From NCBI GenBank assembly GCA_910574475.1, contig CAJTAT010000001.1, positions 1 through 64,000 of the forward strand: 64,000 nucleotides of DNA, written 5' to 3'. The stretch comes from Clostridia bacterium. Its GTDB lineage: Bacteria > Bacillota > Clostridia > Lachnospirales > Lachnospiraceae. The position numbers and the translations under genes were made by a program. Within the stretch, counting starts at the first letter, position 1; every line of letters begins with the position of its first letter. Below the pieces are notes generated by a model. The model saw nothing but the letters and a program-made list of their open reading frames with translations, was not told the origin of the DNA and searched no databases. Positions 25,830 to 33,473 of this stretch are shown here, piece after piece.

Positions 25830-26320
25830 ACGCCTGCCTCCTCTTCAACAGCAACTTTTAATGTTTTTAAGCCACGATACAATTTTGTCTTCACCGTGTT
25901 TAAATTCATTTTCAAAATTTGAGCAATTTCACTGAGTGTCAATTCTTCAAAGAACCTTAGTTTAATGATTTTTTGAACATCTTCCTCCATCTGATTGATT
26001 TGGTCGTACAGTTCGTCATGAATTTCATATCCCTTTTCTTCATAAGAAATTTCCCAATAACTCCTATTTTCTGTCAGGACTATTCGCTTCTTTGCTTTTA
26101 AAAGAGCATAACACTCATGAAGTACAATTTTGTAAAACCACGTAACAATTGCACCCTCATTTCTCAAATCTTTATAATGCTCTAATGCTTTACAGACTGA
26201 ATTTTGTACGATATCCAGCGCATCTTCCTGATTCTTTACATAGCTGAAAGCCAAACGGTAAAACTTATTTTGATTTTCAATGATATAGGCAACCAGCTTT
26301 TCATAAAGGTCCTGTTTCAA
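25826..26320 (-). CDS. ECF sigma factor (SigV-like)
   Basis: Sigma-70 family protein with only regions 2 and 4. Region 2 includes FYRLAFSYVKNQEDALDIVQNSVCKAL, and region 4 has KIIKLRFFEELTLSEIAQILKMNLNTVKTKLYRGLK with the helix-turn-helix. The frame is open from 26428, but AGGAGG stands 8 bases before the TTG at 26320, giving 164 aa, which suits an ECF factor. The stop overlaps the anti-sigma start (ATGA), so the pair is translated together. It probably controls its own operon from the element at 26357-26385. Confidence 0.87.
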   Translation of the reverse strand: MKQDLYEKLVAYIIENQNKFYRLAFSYVKNQEDALDIVQNSVCKALEHYKDLRNEGAIVTWFYKIVLHECYALLKAKKRIVLTENRSYWEISYEEKGYEIHDELYDQINQMEEDVQKIIKLRFFEELTLSEIAQILKMNLNTVKTKLYRGLKTLKVAVEEEAGV

Positions 26321-26356
26321 TAGAATTCCTCCTTTCATTGTCTTTCTCTTTAATCT

Positions 26357-26385
26357 ATAGATAATGGAAGGAACATAAAAGTTGC
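26357..26385 (-). promoter_or_regulatory. Candidate ECF-type promoter for the sigV-rsiV-like pair
   Basis: The minus strand reads GCAACTTTT (26385-26377), then about 12-15 bases, then ATTATCTATAG. An AAC-containing -35 element is typical of ECF promoters; the -10 assignment is uncertain. Confidence 0.35.
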
Positions 26386-26407
26386 AAAAAAATAAGAAAT
26401 AATAAGA

Positions 26408-26442
26408 CTGCTGCAAAATCATCCACAAGACCTTTGCAGCAG
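26408..26442 (-). terminator. Intrinsic terminator after the HD-domain gene
   Basis: CTGCTGCAAA and TTTGCAGCAG form a perfect 10-bp stem with a 15-base loop, followed on the minus strand by a T-rich stretch. It lies just after the HD gene stop. Confidence 0.75.
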
Positions 26443-26450
26443 CCTCTTTT

Positions 26451-27038
26451 CTATTCTCTCAAATTCCCTTTTTTCACATTCTCCCGAATCATCCCGTCAG
26501 TCACATCATATAGCACTTCTGACCCAAGTTTTGTCTTCGACTGTCGCCCATATACCTGTTCTGCCGTAACTTCATGCTCTCTCCAGTCTGCCCCATTATT
26601 GCTATTGTTCAATATTAAGGGCTGCAGATTGTCCATGGCATGTGCAAACTTTGCCTCTGGTGTCTCCCACTCCTCAAACTCATCAAACAATCCAATCAGT
26701 TCCTGCTTCTGGTCCTTTGGCAGGATAGAATACAATTTTTCCTTTGCAGCGTCTTCTCTTGCCTTCTGAGTCTTTTGCTTTTCCGTGTCATAGGCATACG
26801 TATCCCCAGCTTCAATCTCTACAATATCATGTATGAGGCACATGAGCATTACCTTCGTTATATCGATTGCCTCATTGGAATATTCTCTTAGCAGATAGGC
26901 CATAATCGCCATATGCCAGGCGTGTTCTGCATCGTTTTCATTTCTTCCGTGGCCAGACAAATGCGTTTGTCGAAAAATATTCTTTTCTTTGTCAATTTCC
27001 AGCGCAAAATCTAGCTGCTTCTTTAATCTTTCATCCAT
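26451..27038 (-). CDS. HD-domain phosphohydrolase (YfbR/5'-nucleotidase-like)
   Basis: Residues DAEHAWHMAIMAYLL and LIHDIVEIEAGDTY carry the H...HD...D metal ligands of the HD superfamily in the YfbR/HDDC2-like arrangement, enzymes that dephosphorylate 5'-deoxynucleotides. It is 195 aa with no other domain. The substrate is not certain. It lies alone between the GNAT gene and a clear terminator. Confidence 0.85.
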   Translation of the reverse strand: MDERLKKQLDFALEIDKEKNIFRQTHLSGHGRNENDAEHAWHMAIMAYLLREYSNEAIDITKVMLMCLIHDIVEIEAGDTYAYDTEKQKTQKAREDAAKEKLYSILPKDQKQELIGLFDEFEEWETPEAKFAHAMDNLQPLILNNSNNGADWREHEVTAEQVYGRQSKTKLGSEVLYDVTDGMIRENVKKGNLRE

Positions 27039-27071
27039 CCAGTTATTCCTCTCTTATTATTTGCTATCTTT

Positions 27072-27572
27072 TCACTCTTGTCGCAGCTCAAGCTCTCTGC
27101 ACGTCCACTTTTCTCCCAAAATCGAATACATCTCTACACGTCCCGTAGCTCGAAACCCTACAGACTCATAACAGCGGCGCGCAGGTTCATTATTTTCAAA
27201 TACACCAATGGTAATCCGTTCCGTCTTAAGCGTCTCAAAGGCATAGCCAATAGCCAGCTTTAACATTTCCTTACCGTAACCCTTGCCTCTCTTCTCTCCA
27301 TCCACAATAATAAATCCAAAACGGAGCTCCTTCTTTTCTTCATCCAGAAATCGCATCATCAGATGACCTGCAATCCCCATTTCATCAAAGGCTGTCATTT
27401 CAAAATAATGATCTGTATAAGCGAAGGACTGATAATATGTGTTCATATCGTCTGCAGTAATAGGATATTGGCCTAATCTGCCGGCAGACCATTTATAAAA
27501 TGTCATTTCATCCTTAATCCAGGTAACAATGGTCTCTGCATCACAGGCCTTATATGGTCTTAATCTTAACAT
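27072..27572 (-). CDS. GNAT-family N-acetyltransferase
   Basis: A 166-aa acetyltransferase. The acetyl-CoA binding segment is GFIIVDGEKRGKGYGKEMLKLAIGYAFETL (the RGKGYGKEM P-loop), followed by ENNEPARRCYESVGFRATGRVE, the usual C-terminal motif B. The pattern resembles RimJ/RimL-like enzymes, but the substrate cannot be told. The start follows GGGGAAGAG. It precedes the HD gene by about 33 bases. Confidence 0.88.
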   Translation of the reverse strand: MLRLRPYKACDAETIVTWIKDEMTFYKWSAGRLGQYPITADDMNTYYQSFAYTDHYFEMTAFDEMGIAGHLMMRFLDEEKKELRFGFIIVDGEKRGKGYGKEMLKLAIGYAFETLKTERITIGVFENNEPARRCYESVGFRATGRVEMYSILGEKWTCRELELRQE

Positions 27573-27593
27573 TTACTCTTCCCCTTTTATTCT

Positions 27594-28973
27594 CTACATA
27601 GAAATCCATCCAAATACATTTGCGATAGAACTGAGAAGAATAATCACAATACAGATGGGCGCCAGATATTTCATAAACAGGCAATACATTCTTTTGCGCT
27701 TGAAGCTGGAAGACTGCTCCACTTCCTTTGCAATCTTATCAAGTCCCACCACCCGAGTAACCAAAAGGCAGGTAGCCAGGGCTGCTATAGGCATCATCAG
27801 TGAATTTGTCAGGAAATCAAAGAAATCCAGAATCGTCATTTCAAGCACTGAAACAAAATCCAACACGCCAAATCCCAGGGCGGAAGCCGAGCCAAACAAA
27901 AAGATAATCACTCCCATTAACACAGTTGACTTGCGACGGCTAAAGCCAAGCTGATCCTCAAAAGTAGAGACGCCAGACTCAGCCAGGGAAATTGCGCTGG
28001 TCAGAGCGGCCAGAAGCACCAGCAGGAAGAAGAGGATTCCTGCTCCTGTTCCAAAGCCCATGCTTGCGAACACCTTGGGTATCGTAATAAACATCAGGGA
28101 TGGACCAGCTTTCAAAGTATCTGGATCCCCGCCGGAAAAAGCAAATACTGCAGGAATGATCATAAGCCCCGCCAGCATTGCGATAGCAGTGTCAAATATT
28201 TCCACCTGTGTGGTGGATGCCTCAATATCCACCTCTTTTTTCATATAGGAACCATAGGTATACAAAATACCCATAGCAATAGACAGAGAATAGAACATTT
28301 GTCCCATAGCCGCAACTACAGTCATCCAGGAAAAATTGTCTAAATTTGGAATCAAAAAATATTTTACTCCTTCCCATGCCCCTGGCCTGGTCATGGAATA
28401 GATAGCTACAATCACGGCCAATATCACAAGCATAGGCATCATTACTTTTGAGACCCGCTCTATCCCATGTTTCACACCAGCAAAAAGGACAACCACAACC
28501 ATCAGGCTAAAGAAAAGAAACCACAATTCAGCTCCAAAACCCTCCGCTATAAAGCTGGTAAAATAATTATCTTCCGCCAGAACTGCTGTCTTTCCCTGCA
28601 CATACTCGAAAAGGTATTTCGTCACCCATCCTCCGATAACGCTGTAGTAGGGCACGATCAACATGGGAATCACAGCATTGATCCATCCTCCAAGCCGAAA
28701 AGAAGCACTTTTTCCAAACGTCTGAAAAGCGCCTACCGGGCTTCTCTTTGTCATGCGTCCCAGAGCTGTCTCTGACACAATTAGAGCATATCCAAAGGTC
28801 AGCATCAGAATCAGGTATACCAGAAGAAATATCCCTCCTCCGTATTTCGCCGCCAGATAAGGAAATCGCCATATATTTCCCAGTCCCACGGCTGATCCTG
28901 CAACAGCAAGAACGTATCCCAGTTTGCCGGAAAAGCTACTGCGGGATTTTCCAGAATTTTTATTTTCATTCAT
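27594..28973 (-). CDS. Sodium-dependent symporter, SNF (neurotransmitter:sodium) family
   Basis: Polytopic carrier with about eleven to twelve hydrophobic segments and the LeuT/SNF signature AVAGSAVGLGNIWRFPYLAAKYGGG in helix 1, where sodium and substrate bind. The substrate is probably an amino acid. GAAGGAGAAAA precedes the ATG at 28973 (459 aa); the frame is open for 24 more codons. It lies 21 bases upstream of the GNAT gene. Confidence 0.92.
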   Translation of the reverse strand: MNENKNSGKSRSSFSGKLGYVLAVAGSAVGLGNIWRFPYLAAKYGGGIFLLVYLILMLTFGYALIVSETALGRMTKRSPVGAFQTFGKSASFRLGGWINAVIPMLIVPYYSVIGGWVTKYLFEYVQGKTAVLAEDNYFTSFIAEGFGAELWFLFFSLMVVVVLFAGVKHGIERVSKVMMPMLVILAVIVAIYSMTRPGAWEGVKYFLIPNLDNFSWMTVVAAMGQMFYSLSIAMGILYTYGSYMKKEVDIEASTTQVEIFDTAIAMLAGLMIIPAVFAFSGGDPDTLKAGPSLMFITIPKVFASMGFGTGAGILFFLLVLLAALTSAISLAESGVSTFEDQLGFSRRKSTVLMGVIIFLFGSASALGFGVLDFVSVLEMTILDFFDFLTNSLMMPIAALATCLLVTRVVGLDKIAKEVEQSSSFKRKRMYCLFMKYLAPICIVIILLSSIANVFGWISM

Positions 28974-29147
28974 CTTCTGTTTTTCTCCTTCAAATTGTTT
29001 TTCAAATCCTTTACTTAGTTTATCATTGGCTTTACACTTATTCAAGCTTTATCTTGTTGCTCTGACAGGTTCCTAGCAGAATTAAAAAAATAAATTTTTT
29101 AGGCTGTCCTTTTCCCCTTCAAAACAGTTAAAGGATAAGCAGAAGAT

Positions 29148-29328
29148 ATGGCTCAGGAGACCTTTGCCCGTTTTTTTCGAACTTTAGATCATTATCAGCA
29201 TTATGGAAAAGCGGCAAATTACAGTTAAATTTGCACTGGAAAGTCTGTCTAAAGAATTAAGGGAGGTCGCCATTCTATATTTTATACAGGGATGTAAGCA
29301 AAAAGACATTGCAAAAATTCTGGGGAAA
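29148..29328 (+). pseudogene. Remnant of an ECF-type sigma factor gene
   Basis: MAQETFARFFRTLDHYQHYGKAANY at the start matches sigma region 2 of an ECF factor. Reading in another frame from 29203, SLSKELREVAILYFIQGC and KQKDIAKIL match region 4. The middle is missing. The second piece then runs without a break into an unrelated membrane-protein sequence at about 29328. Confidence 0.6.
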
Positions 29329-29406
29329 TGCATGGGTGTGGCCGCCCCTCTGTTCGCCCTGCTGATACTTCCAGAATTGTGGAAAAACCGAAGTGCAAAT
29401 TCGTAA
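29329..29406 (+). pseudogene. Remnant of a membrane protein, joined to the sigma remnant
   Basis: KCMGVAAPLFALLILPELWKNRSANS is a fragment of an integral membrane protein of the type encoded with small ABC transporters. Both ends are lost, and it is fused in frame to the sigma factor piece by a deletion. Confidence 0.5.
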
Positions 29407-29572
29407 GTTCTGAGGCTTTCGCTATTCTCCTGTGCTTGATCTGGTGTTCTCTATGGGTACAGCTTCTATTACAGGAAAGGATTTATGAAGCTATTTCTCT
29501 GCCTCTCTGGCTTGGATACTGTATCCGAAAGGGTCAAAATAGTTGTAGAACAATTTGAGAGGTAAAAACACA

Positions 29573-29695
29573 ATGGAACTGAGCTTAAACAATCTGACAA
29601 AGGAATTTAAGGACCTTACTGCTGTCTGTGATGTGTCCTGTACTCTTACTACTGGTGTGTATGGTCTTCTGGGAGTAAGCAATAATGAAATATGA
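29573..29695 (+). pseudogene. N-terminal remnant of an ABC transporter ATPase
   Basis: After GAGAGGTAAAAACACA comes MELSLNNLTKEFKDLTAV and TTGVYGLLG, the start of an ABC ATPase up to just before the Walker A motif, which is replaced by V-S-N-N and a stop. The rest of the gene is deleted, so it cannot bind ATP. Confidence 0.7.
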
Positions 29696-29895
29696 GTTGA
29701 AAAAGGTATTTTTAAGAACCAGCAGCAGTGTGGCGCTCTGTGTCCTCCTGGCAGTAATGGGGTAAATAAAATCATTGGACTTTTGCCAGAAAGGTATTAG
29801 GAGCTGTACCCATTCTTTTTGTGCTCTATACAGTTTTAACCGGGATTCTTCTGCCTGTATTGTACCGGGAATATCGGCATAAGCAGATAGGATGA
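29685..29895 (+). pseudogene. ABC permease remnant: N-terminus and C-terminus with the middle deleted
   Basis: An ATG at 29685 gives MKYELKKVFLRTSSSVALCV and a stop after 26 codons, the start of an ABC permease. From about 29787 another frame gives VLGAVPILFVLYTVLTGIL and LPVLYREYRHKQIG then TGA, a natural permease C-terminus. Several hundred codons between them are gone. Confidence 0.6.
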
Positions 29896-30014
29896 AATAG
29901 AGTTAAAGAAGGAAAAAATGAAACAGTGGGGAAAATTCTTCCGTTTTATAAAAACATTGGAAAGGACGGAATATTTTTAGATTCTGTTACACATTATTTA
30001 AATTCAGTATAAGT

Positions 30015-30053
30015 AATAAGGGCAAGTAAGGAATATTCCTCACAGCCCTTATT
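30015..30053 (-). terminator. Terminator after the sucrose/alpha-galactoside operon
   Basis: AATAAGGGC (30015-30023) and GCCCTTATT (30045-30053) form a perfect 9-bp stem with a 21-base loop, 34 bases after the GH32 stop. It has no long T tract, so it may act weakly or on either strand. Confidence 0.5.
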
Positions 30054-30086
30054 CATTGCTAATATAGCATTTATGCTGCAAAATTT

Positions 30087-31517
30087 TCAATAGGGATAAT
30101 ATTCCCACTCACCGTCCAGCTCTTTCCCTTCCACCTGAATGTGAAGCTCTCTCATAGAATCATAAATCCGGGTGGTAAACACATCCTCTCCGTCATTTAT
30201 AAAAATTTCCAAACTCGAACTGTCAGAGAAAATCTGCAGCTTGTGAAGTTCAGCCACCTTAAGTCCCCGGGTAGTTCTACCACTACCACAACCCCGGACA
30301 TCCAGAAGCAGTACTCCATCTTCATACTTGAGCCGTACAGATTCTCGCAAATACATCTGAAAATCTTCACTTCTTTTATTAAAGGTAACAATAACTTCAG
30401 AGCAAGCCGATGTTCCCAAGTCAAGACCTGTCTGAAGGCTACCCCGGTATCCTTCCTGACGCAGTCCTTTAAGCTCTTTTAGGGGCCTTTGGCAAAGGAG
30501 GCCCACATCGTTCACATACAGCTCCCGGGGAATCGTCAAAGCATGGACCCAGCCCTGGGCAAGTGTGGGCTCCTCATATCCTGAGTCGGGAACCGACATC
30601 CATCCCATCAAAATCCATCTTCCAGTCTCATCCTGAAATACCTGAGGGGCATAAAAATCGAATCCTCTGTCCAATTGGTGAAACTCTCCAAGAGTATAAT
30701 CTGTTCCCTCAAAATCATAATCAAGTAAGAACCAACCGCACTGATACTTATTGGCGTACTCATACTCGTCAGCCGCAACTCCCTGAGGACAGACAATGAG
30801 AAACTTTTTTTCTCCAATTTTCAGATAATTGGGACATTCCCACATATACCCAAAGGAAGTCTTCGGCTGAAATCGCAGCTTATAAGTCCAGTCTGTCAGG
30901 TTATAACTCTCAAAGAGCAGCACTGACCCTTCGTCCTTCCGGCTTCGTGCTCCCTGAATCATAAAATAATGCCCATGTTCCCAAAACACCTTGGGATCCC
31001 GCACATGTTTACTCATGTCAGAGGGATAATCTTCATTTTTCATGAGAAGTCTCTTCTCAGAAAAGGTGAAACCGTCCTTTGAGGTGACAAGGATGGTATT
31101 TTGCTCTCTCCCATCCGTCACATAATTATAATTTCCGTCCTCATAGCGCACATTTCCCGTGTAAAAGAAATACAGGGTATCCTCCTCCTGAAATGCACAA
31201 CCGCTATAAGGGCCATTACAGTCCCATTTACTGTCTGAATAAACTGCCGGCTCCTGTTCCTCATAATGAATAAAATCCTTTGTCGTCATATGTCCCCAAA
31301 AAATACTCCTTATCTCTGGATAAAAGGGGCAGTACTGAAAATAAATATGGTAGATGCCGTCCTTCTGACACAGTCCGTTAGGGTCGTTGAGCCATCCCAT
31401 AGGCGGCTGAAGATGATACTTCAGCCGCAGGGGATCCCTTTGTACCCTTTTATATTGTTCCTTCCTGTTATTCCAATGTTCCAGATAGGCATCCTTTTTC
31501 ATCGGGCTTTTTACCAT
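30087..31517 (-). CDS. scrB: Sucrose-6-phosphate hydrolase (GH32)
   Basis: Cytoplasmic beta-fructosidase that splits sucrose-6-phosphate brought in by the PTS. The GH32 motifs are present: GWLNDPNGL with the nucleophile aspartate, HVRDPKVFW, and WECPNY with the acid/base glutamate. There is no signal peptide. At about 476 aa it is full length. The frame is open from 31532, but GGAGAAG lies before the ATG at 31517. It is the last gene of the aga-PTS-scrB operon. Confidence 0.92.
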   Translation of the reverse strand: MVKSPMKKDAYLEHWNNRKEQYKRVQRDPLRLKYHLQPPMGWLNDPNGLCQKDGIYHIYFQYCPFYPEIRSIFWGHMTTKDFIHYEEQEPAVYSDSKWDCNGPYSGCAFQEEDTLYFFYTGNVRYEDGNYNYVTDGREQNTILVTSKDGFTFSEKRLLMKNEDYPSDMSKHVRDPKVFWEHGHYFMIQGARSRKDEGSVLLFESYNLTDWTYKLRFQPKTSFGYMWECPNYLKIGEKKFLIVCPQGVAADEYEYANKYQCGWFLLDYDFEGTDYTLGEFHQLDRGFDFYAPQVFQDETGRWILMGWMSVPDSGYEEPTLAQGWVHALTIPRELYVNDVGLLCQRPLKELKGLRQEGYRGSLQTGLDLGTSACSEVIVTFNKRSEDFQMYLRESVRLKYEDGVLLLDVRGCGSGRTTRGLKVAELHKLQIFSDSSSLEIFINDGEDVFTTRIYDSMRELHIQVEGKELDGEWEYYPY

Positions 31518-31541
31518 TGCAATCTTCTCCATAAAATATTT

Positions 31542-33461
31542 TTACATCCGTTCTCCATGATTTATCTGGCGAAGCTCCCATCCGCTCATATCTGGCTGAT
31601 GTTCCGGGTCTGTAAAAATCATGGGAATCACTGTGTCATATCCTTTATCAGAAATCTTCTTCAAATCAAAAGTAATAAGAAACTGTCCTGCCTTTACCTT
31701 ATCTTTGTCTTTTACATGAGCTGTAAAATGTTCTCCATTCAGATTGACCGTATCCACTCCGATGTGAATCAAAATTTCTTCTCCACTATCAGATTTAAGG
31801 CAGATAGCATGCTTTGTTTCAAATACGCTGAGCACGGTTGCATTTACAGGCGCATATACAGCTCCTTCTTCCGGCTGAATAGCTATGCCATCGCCCAATA
31901 CTTTATTGCGGAAAGTCTCGTCTTTCACATCTTCCATGGCAATCATTTGTCCCGTCGTATAAGCAACATAAGTTCCTTCCTCATAATCCACCGTTTTGGG
32001 GATAACTGTGACGGCCGGCTCTATTTTGTTCTCTGTCTCATCTGTTAAATTTTGAGGCTTTTTTTGAAAACCTGCCAACACCAGCGTCATTGTAAATCCT
32101 GCTGCCAGGGCAATCAGATGAGCAATCACATAGTTCACATAACCATTATTGACCGGATCTGCCAATGCAATTCCTGGAACTACTGTCGTTCCAAATCCAA
32201 GAGCTGCCAGATTTGTAAAGTAGACTACCGCGCCGCCGATTGCACCACCGATACAGCCCCCAATCAGAGGATATTTAAAACGTACATTCACGCCGAACAG
32301 GGCCGGTTCTGTGATACCGAAAAGGACAGATATAAAACTGGGAATACAAAGTTCCTGAGTCTTGGCATCCTTTCTGTTTTTCAGCAAATATCCGAGAACA
32401 GCACCGCCCTGAGCCGTCATTGCCACAGACATGAGAGGATTCAGTATATTTCTTCCCGTGTCAGCCAGAAGTTGAGCCTCAATGGCGCCAAAGATATGAT
32501 GGAGCCCGGTGATAACAATCAATTGTTGGAAGCCGGAAAATAGTGCATAGCCAAACACGCCTAGATTCTGGGTCATCCACACAAGCCCGCCTGTGATAAC
32601 AGATGCCAGTCCTCTTCCAAGAGGCCCAATGATTGTAAACAGCAGCAATGCACCGACTAAAGTGGTAAGCAGAGGAGATACCAGGAGCCGAATCACCTCC
32701 GGCACCTTTTTCTCAAAGAATAGATCCAGCTTTGCCGTCACCACTCCCATCAACAACGCTACAATAATGCCTCCCTGAAAGCCTACCAGATCCACTCCCA
32801 GGCCAAACAAGTGTAAAGTAGTCACCTCAGCAGTTCCCTGTGCCGCTGCATAAGCATCTGCAAGGCTGGGAGACAGCATAATACATCCTATCACAATACC
32901 GAGAATAGGCCTTCCTCCAAAACGCTTACATGCACTGTAGGCCACTGCCAGAGGCAGGAATCCAAAGATCGCCCCTGAGGAAATATTGATGAGCTTTGTA
33001 ATTCCAAATAAGGTTTCATTATTTTGCACCAGTTCTACATTGGCCAGCACGCCGGAAAGTCCTGTGAGAAGAGCTGCTGCCAGGATACCAGGCATAATAT
33101 CAATAAATACATCTGAGAGAGCCTTGATAATTCTCTGAATGGGGTTCATCTTTTTATTGGCCTCTGTCTTTAAGTCACTCAGACTCATGTTTTGCTTGCC
33201 TGTATATTCTGTAAAAACTTCATATACATCGTTGACCAGGCCGGCTCCAAAGATTATCTGGAGTTGATCCCCTGCCACAAACACGCCTTTAGCCAGATCT
33301 AAATCTTCTATGGCCTTTAGATCTGCCACATCATTATTCTCCAGCACAATCCGAAGTCTTGTGGCGCAGTGAGCCACTCCCTGAATATTGTCTTTTCCGC
33401 CTACCAGTTCTGTAAGTTTTTCTGAGATAGCAAGATATCTCTGTCGTTTCTTATCCTCCAT
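31542..33461 (-). CDS. PTS transporter EIIBCA, sucrose/beta-glucoside class
   Basis: Phosphoenolpyruvate-dependent sugar importer with all three domains in one chain: EIIB (1-90, phosphocysteine in HCATRLR), membrane EIIC (about 100-460) and EIIA (about 500-639, active-site IHIGVDTV). It is of the glucose-glucoside superfamily, sucrose/trehalose/beta-glucoside group. Sucrose is the likeliest substrate because GH32 follows directly and GH36 precedes it; raffinose-type sugars are also possible. Thirteen bases separate it from aga and about 24 from the scrB start. Confidence 0.92.
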   Translation of the reverse strand: MEDKKRQRYLAISEKLTELVGGKDNIQGVAHCATRLRIVLENNDVADLKAIEDLDLAKGVFVAGDQLQIIFGAGLVNDVYEVFTEYTGKQNMSLSDLKTEANKKMNPIQRIIKALSDVFIDIMPGILAAALLTGLSGVLANVELVQNNETLFGITKLINISSGAIFGFLPLAVAYSACKRFGGRPILGIVIGCIMLSPSLADAYAAAQGTAEVTTLHLFGLGVDLVGFQGGIIVALLMGVVTAKLDLFFEKKVPEVIRLLVSPLLTTLVGALLLFTIIGPLGRGLASVITGGLVWMTQNLGVFGYALFSGFQQLIVITGLHHIFGAIEAQLLADTGRNILNPLMSVAMTAQGGAVLGYLLKNRKDAKTQELCIPSFISVLFGITEPALFGVNVRFKYPLIGGCIGGAIGGAVVYFTNLAALGFGTTVVPGIALADPVNNGYVNYVIAHLIALAAGFTMTLVLAGFQKKPQNLTDETENKIEPAVTVIPKTVDYEEGTYVAYTTGQMIAMEDVKDETFRNKVLGDGIAIQPEEGAVYAPVNATVLSVFETKHAICLKSDSGEEILIHIGVDTVNLNGEHFTAHVKDKDKVKAGQFLITFDLKKISDKGYDTVIPMIFTDPEHQPDMSGWELRQINHGERM

Positions 33462-33473
33462 TGTAACCTCCCC

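Larger units (their letters stand above)
29046..30086. other. 1-kb gap without an intact gene
   Basis: This gap holds the four plus-strand gene remnants listed separately, a short AT-rich stretch (29046-29140) with nothing recognisable, and the terminator at 30015-30053. No intact gene is visible on either strand. Confidence 0.8.

Noticed and set aside
29491..29775. Minus-strand frame of 94 codons
   Set aside because: It is opposite the decayed ABC remnants; no start signal or domain.
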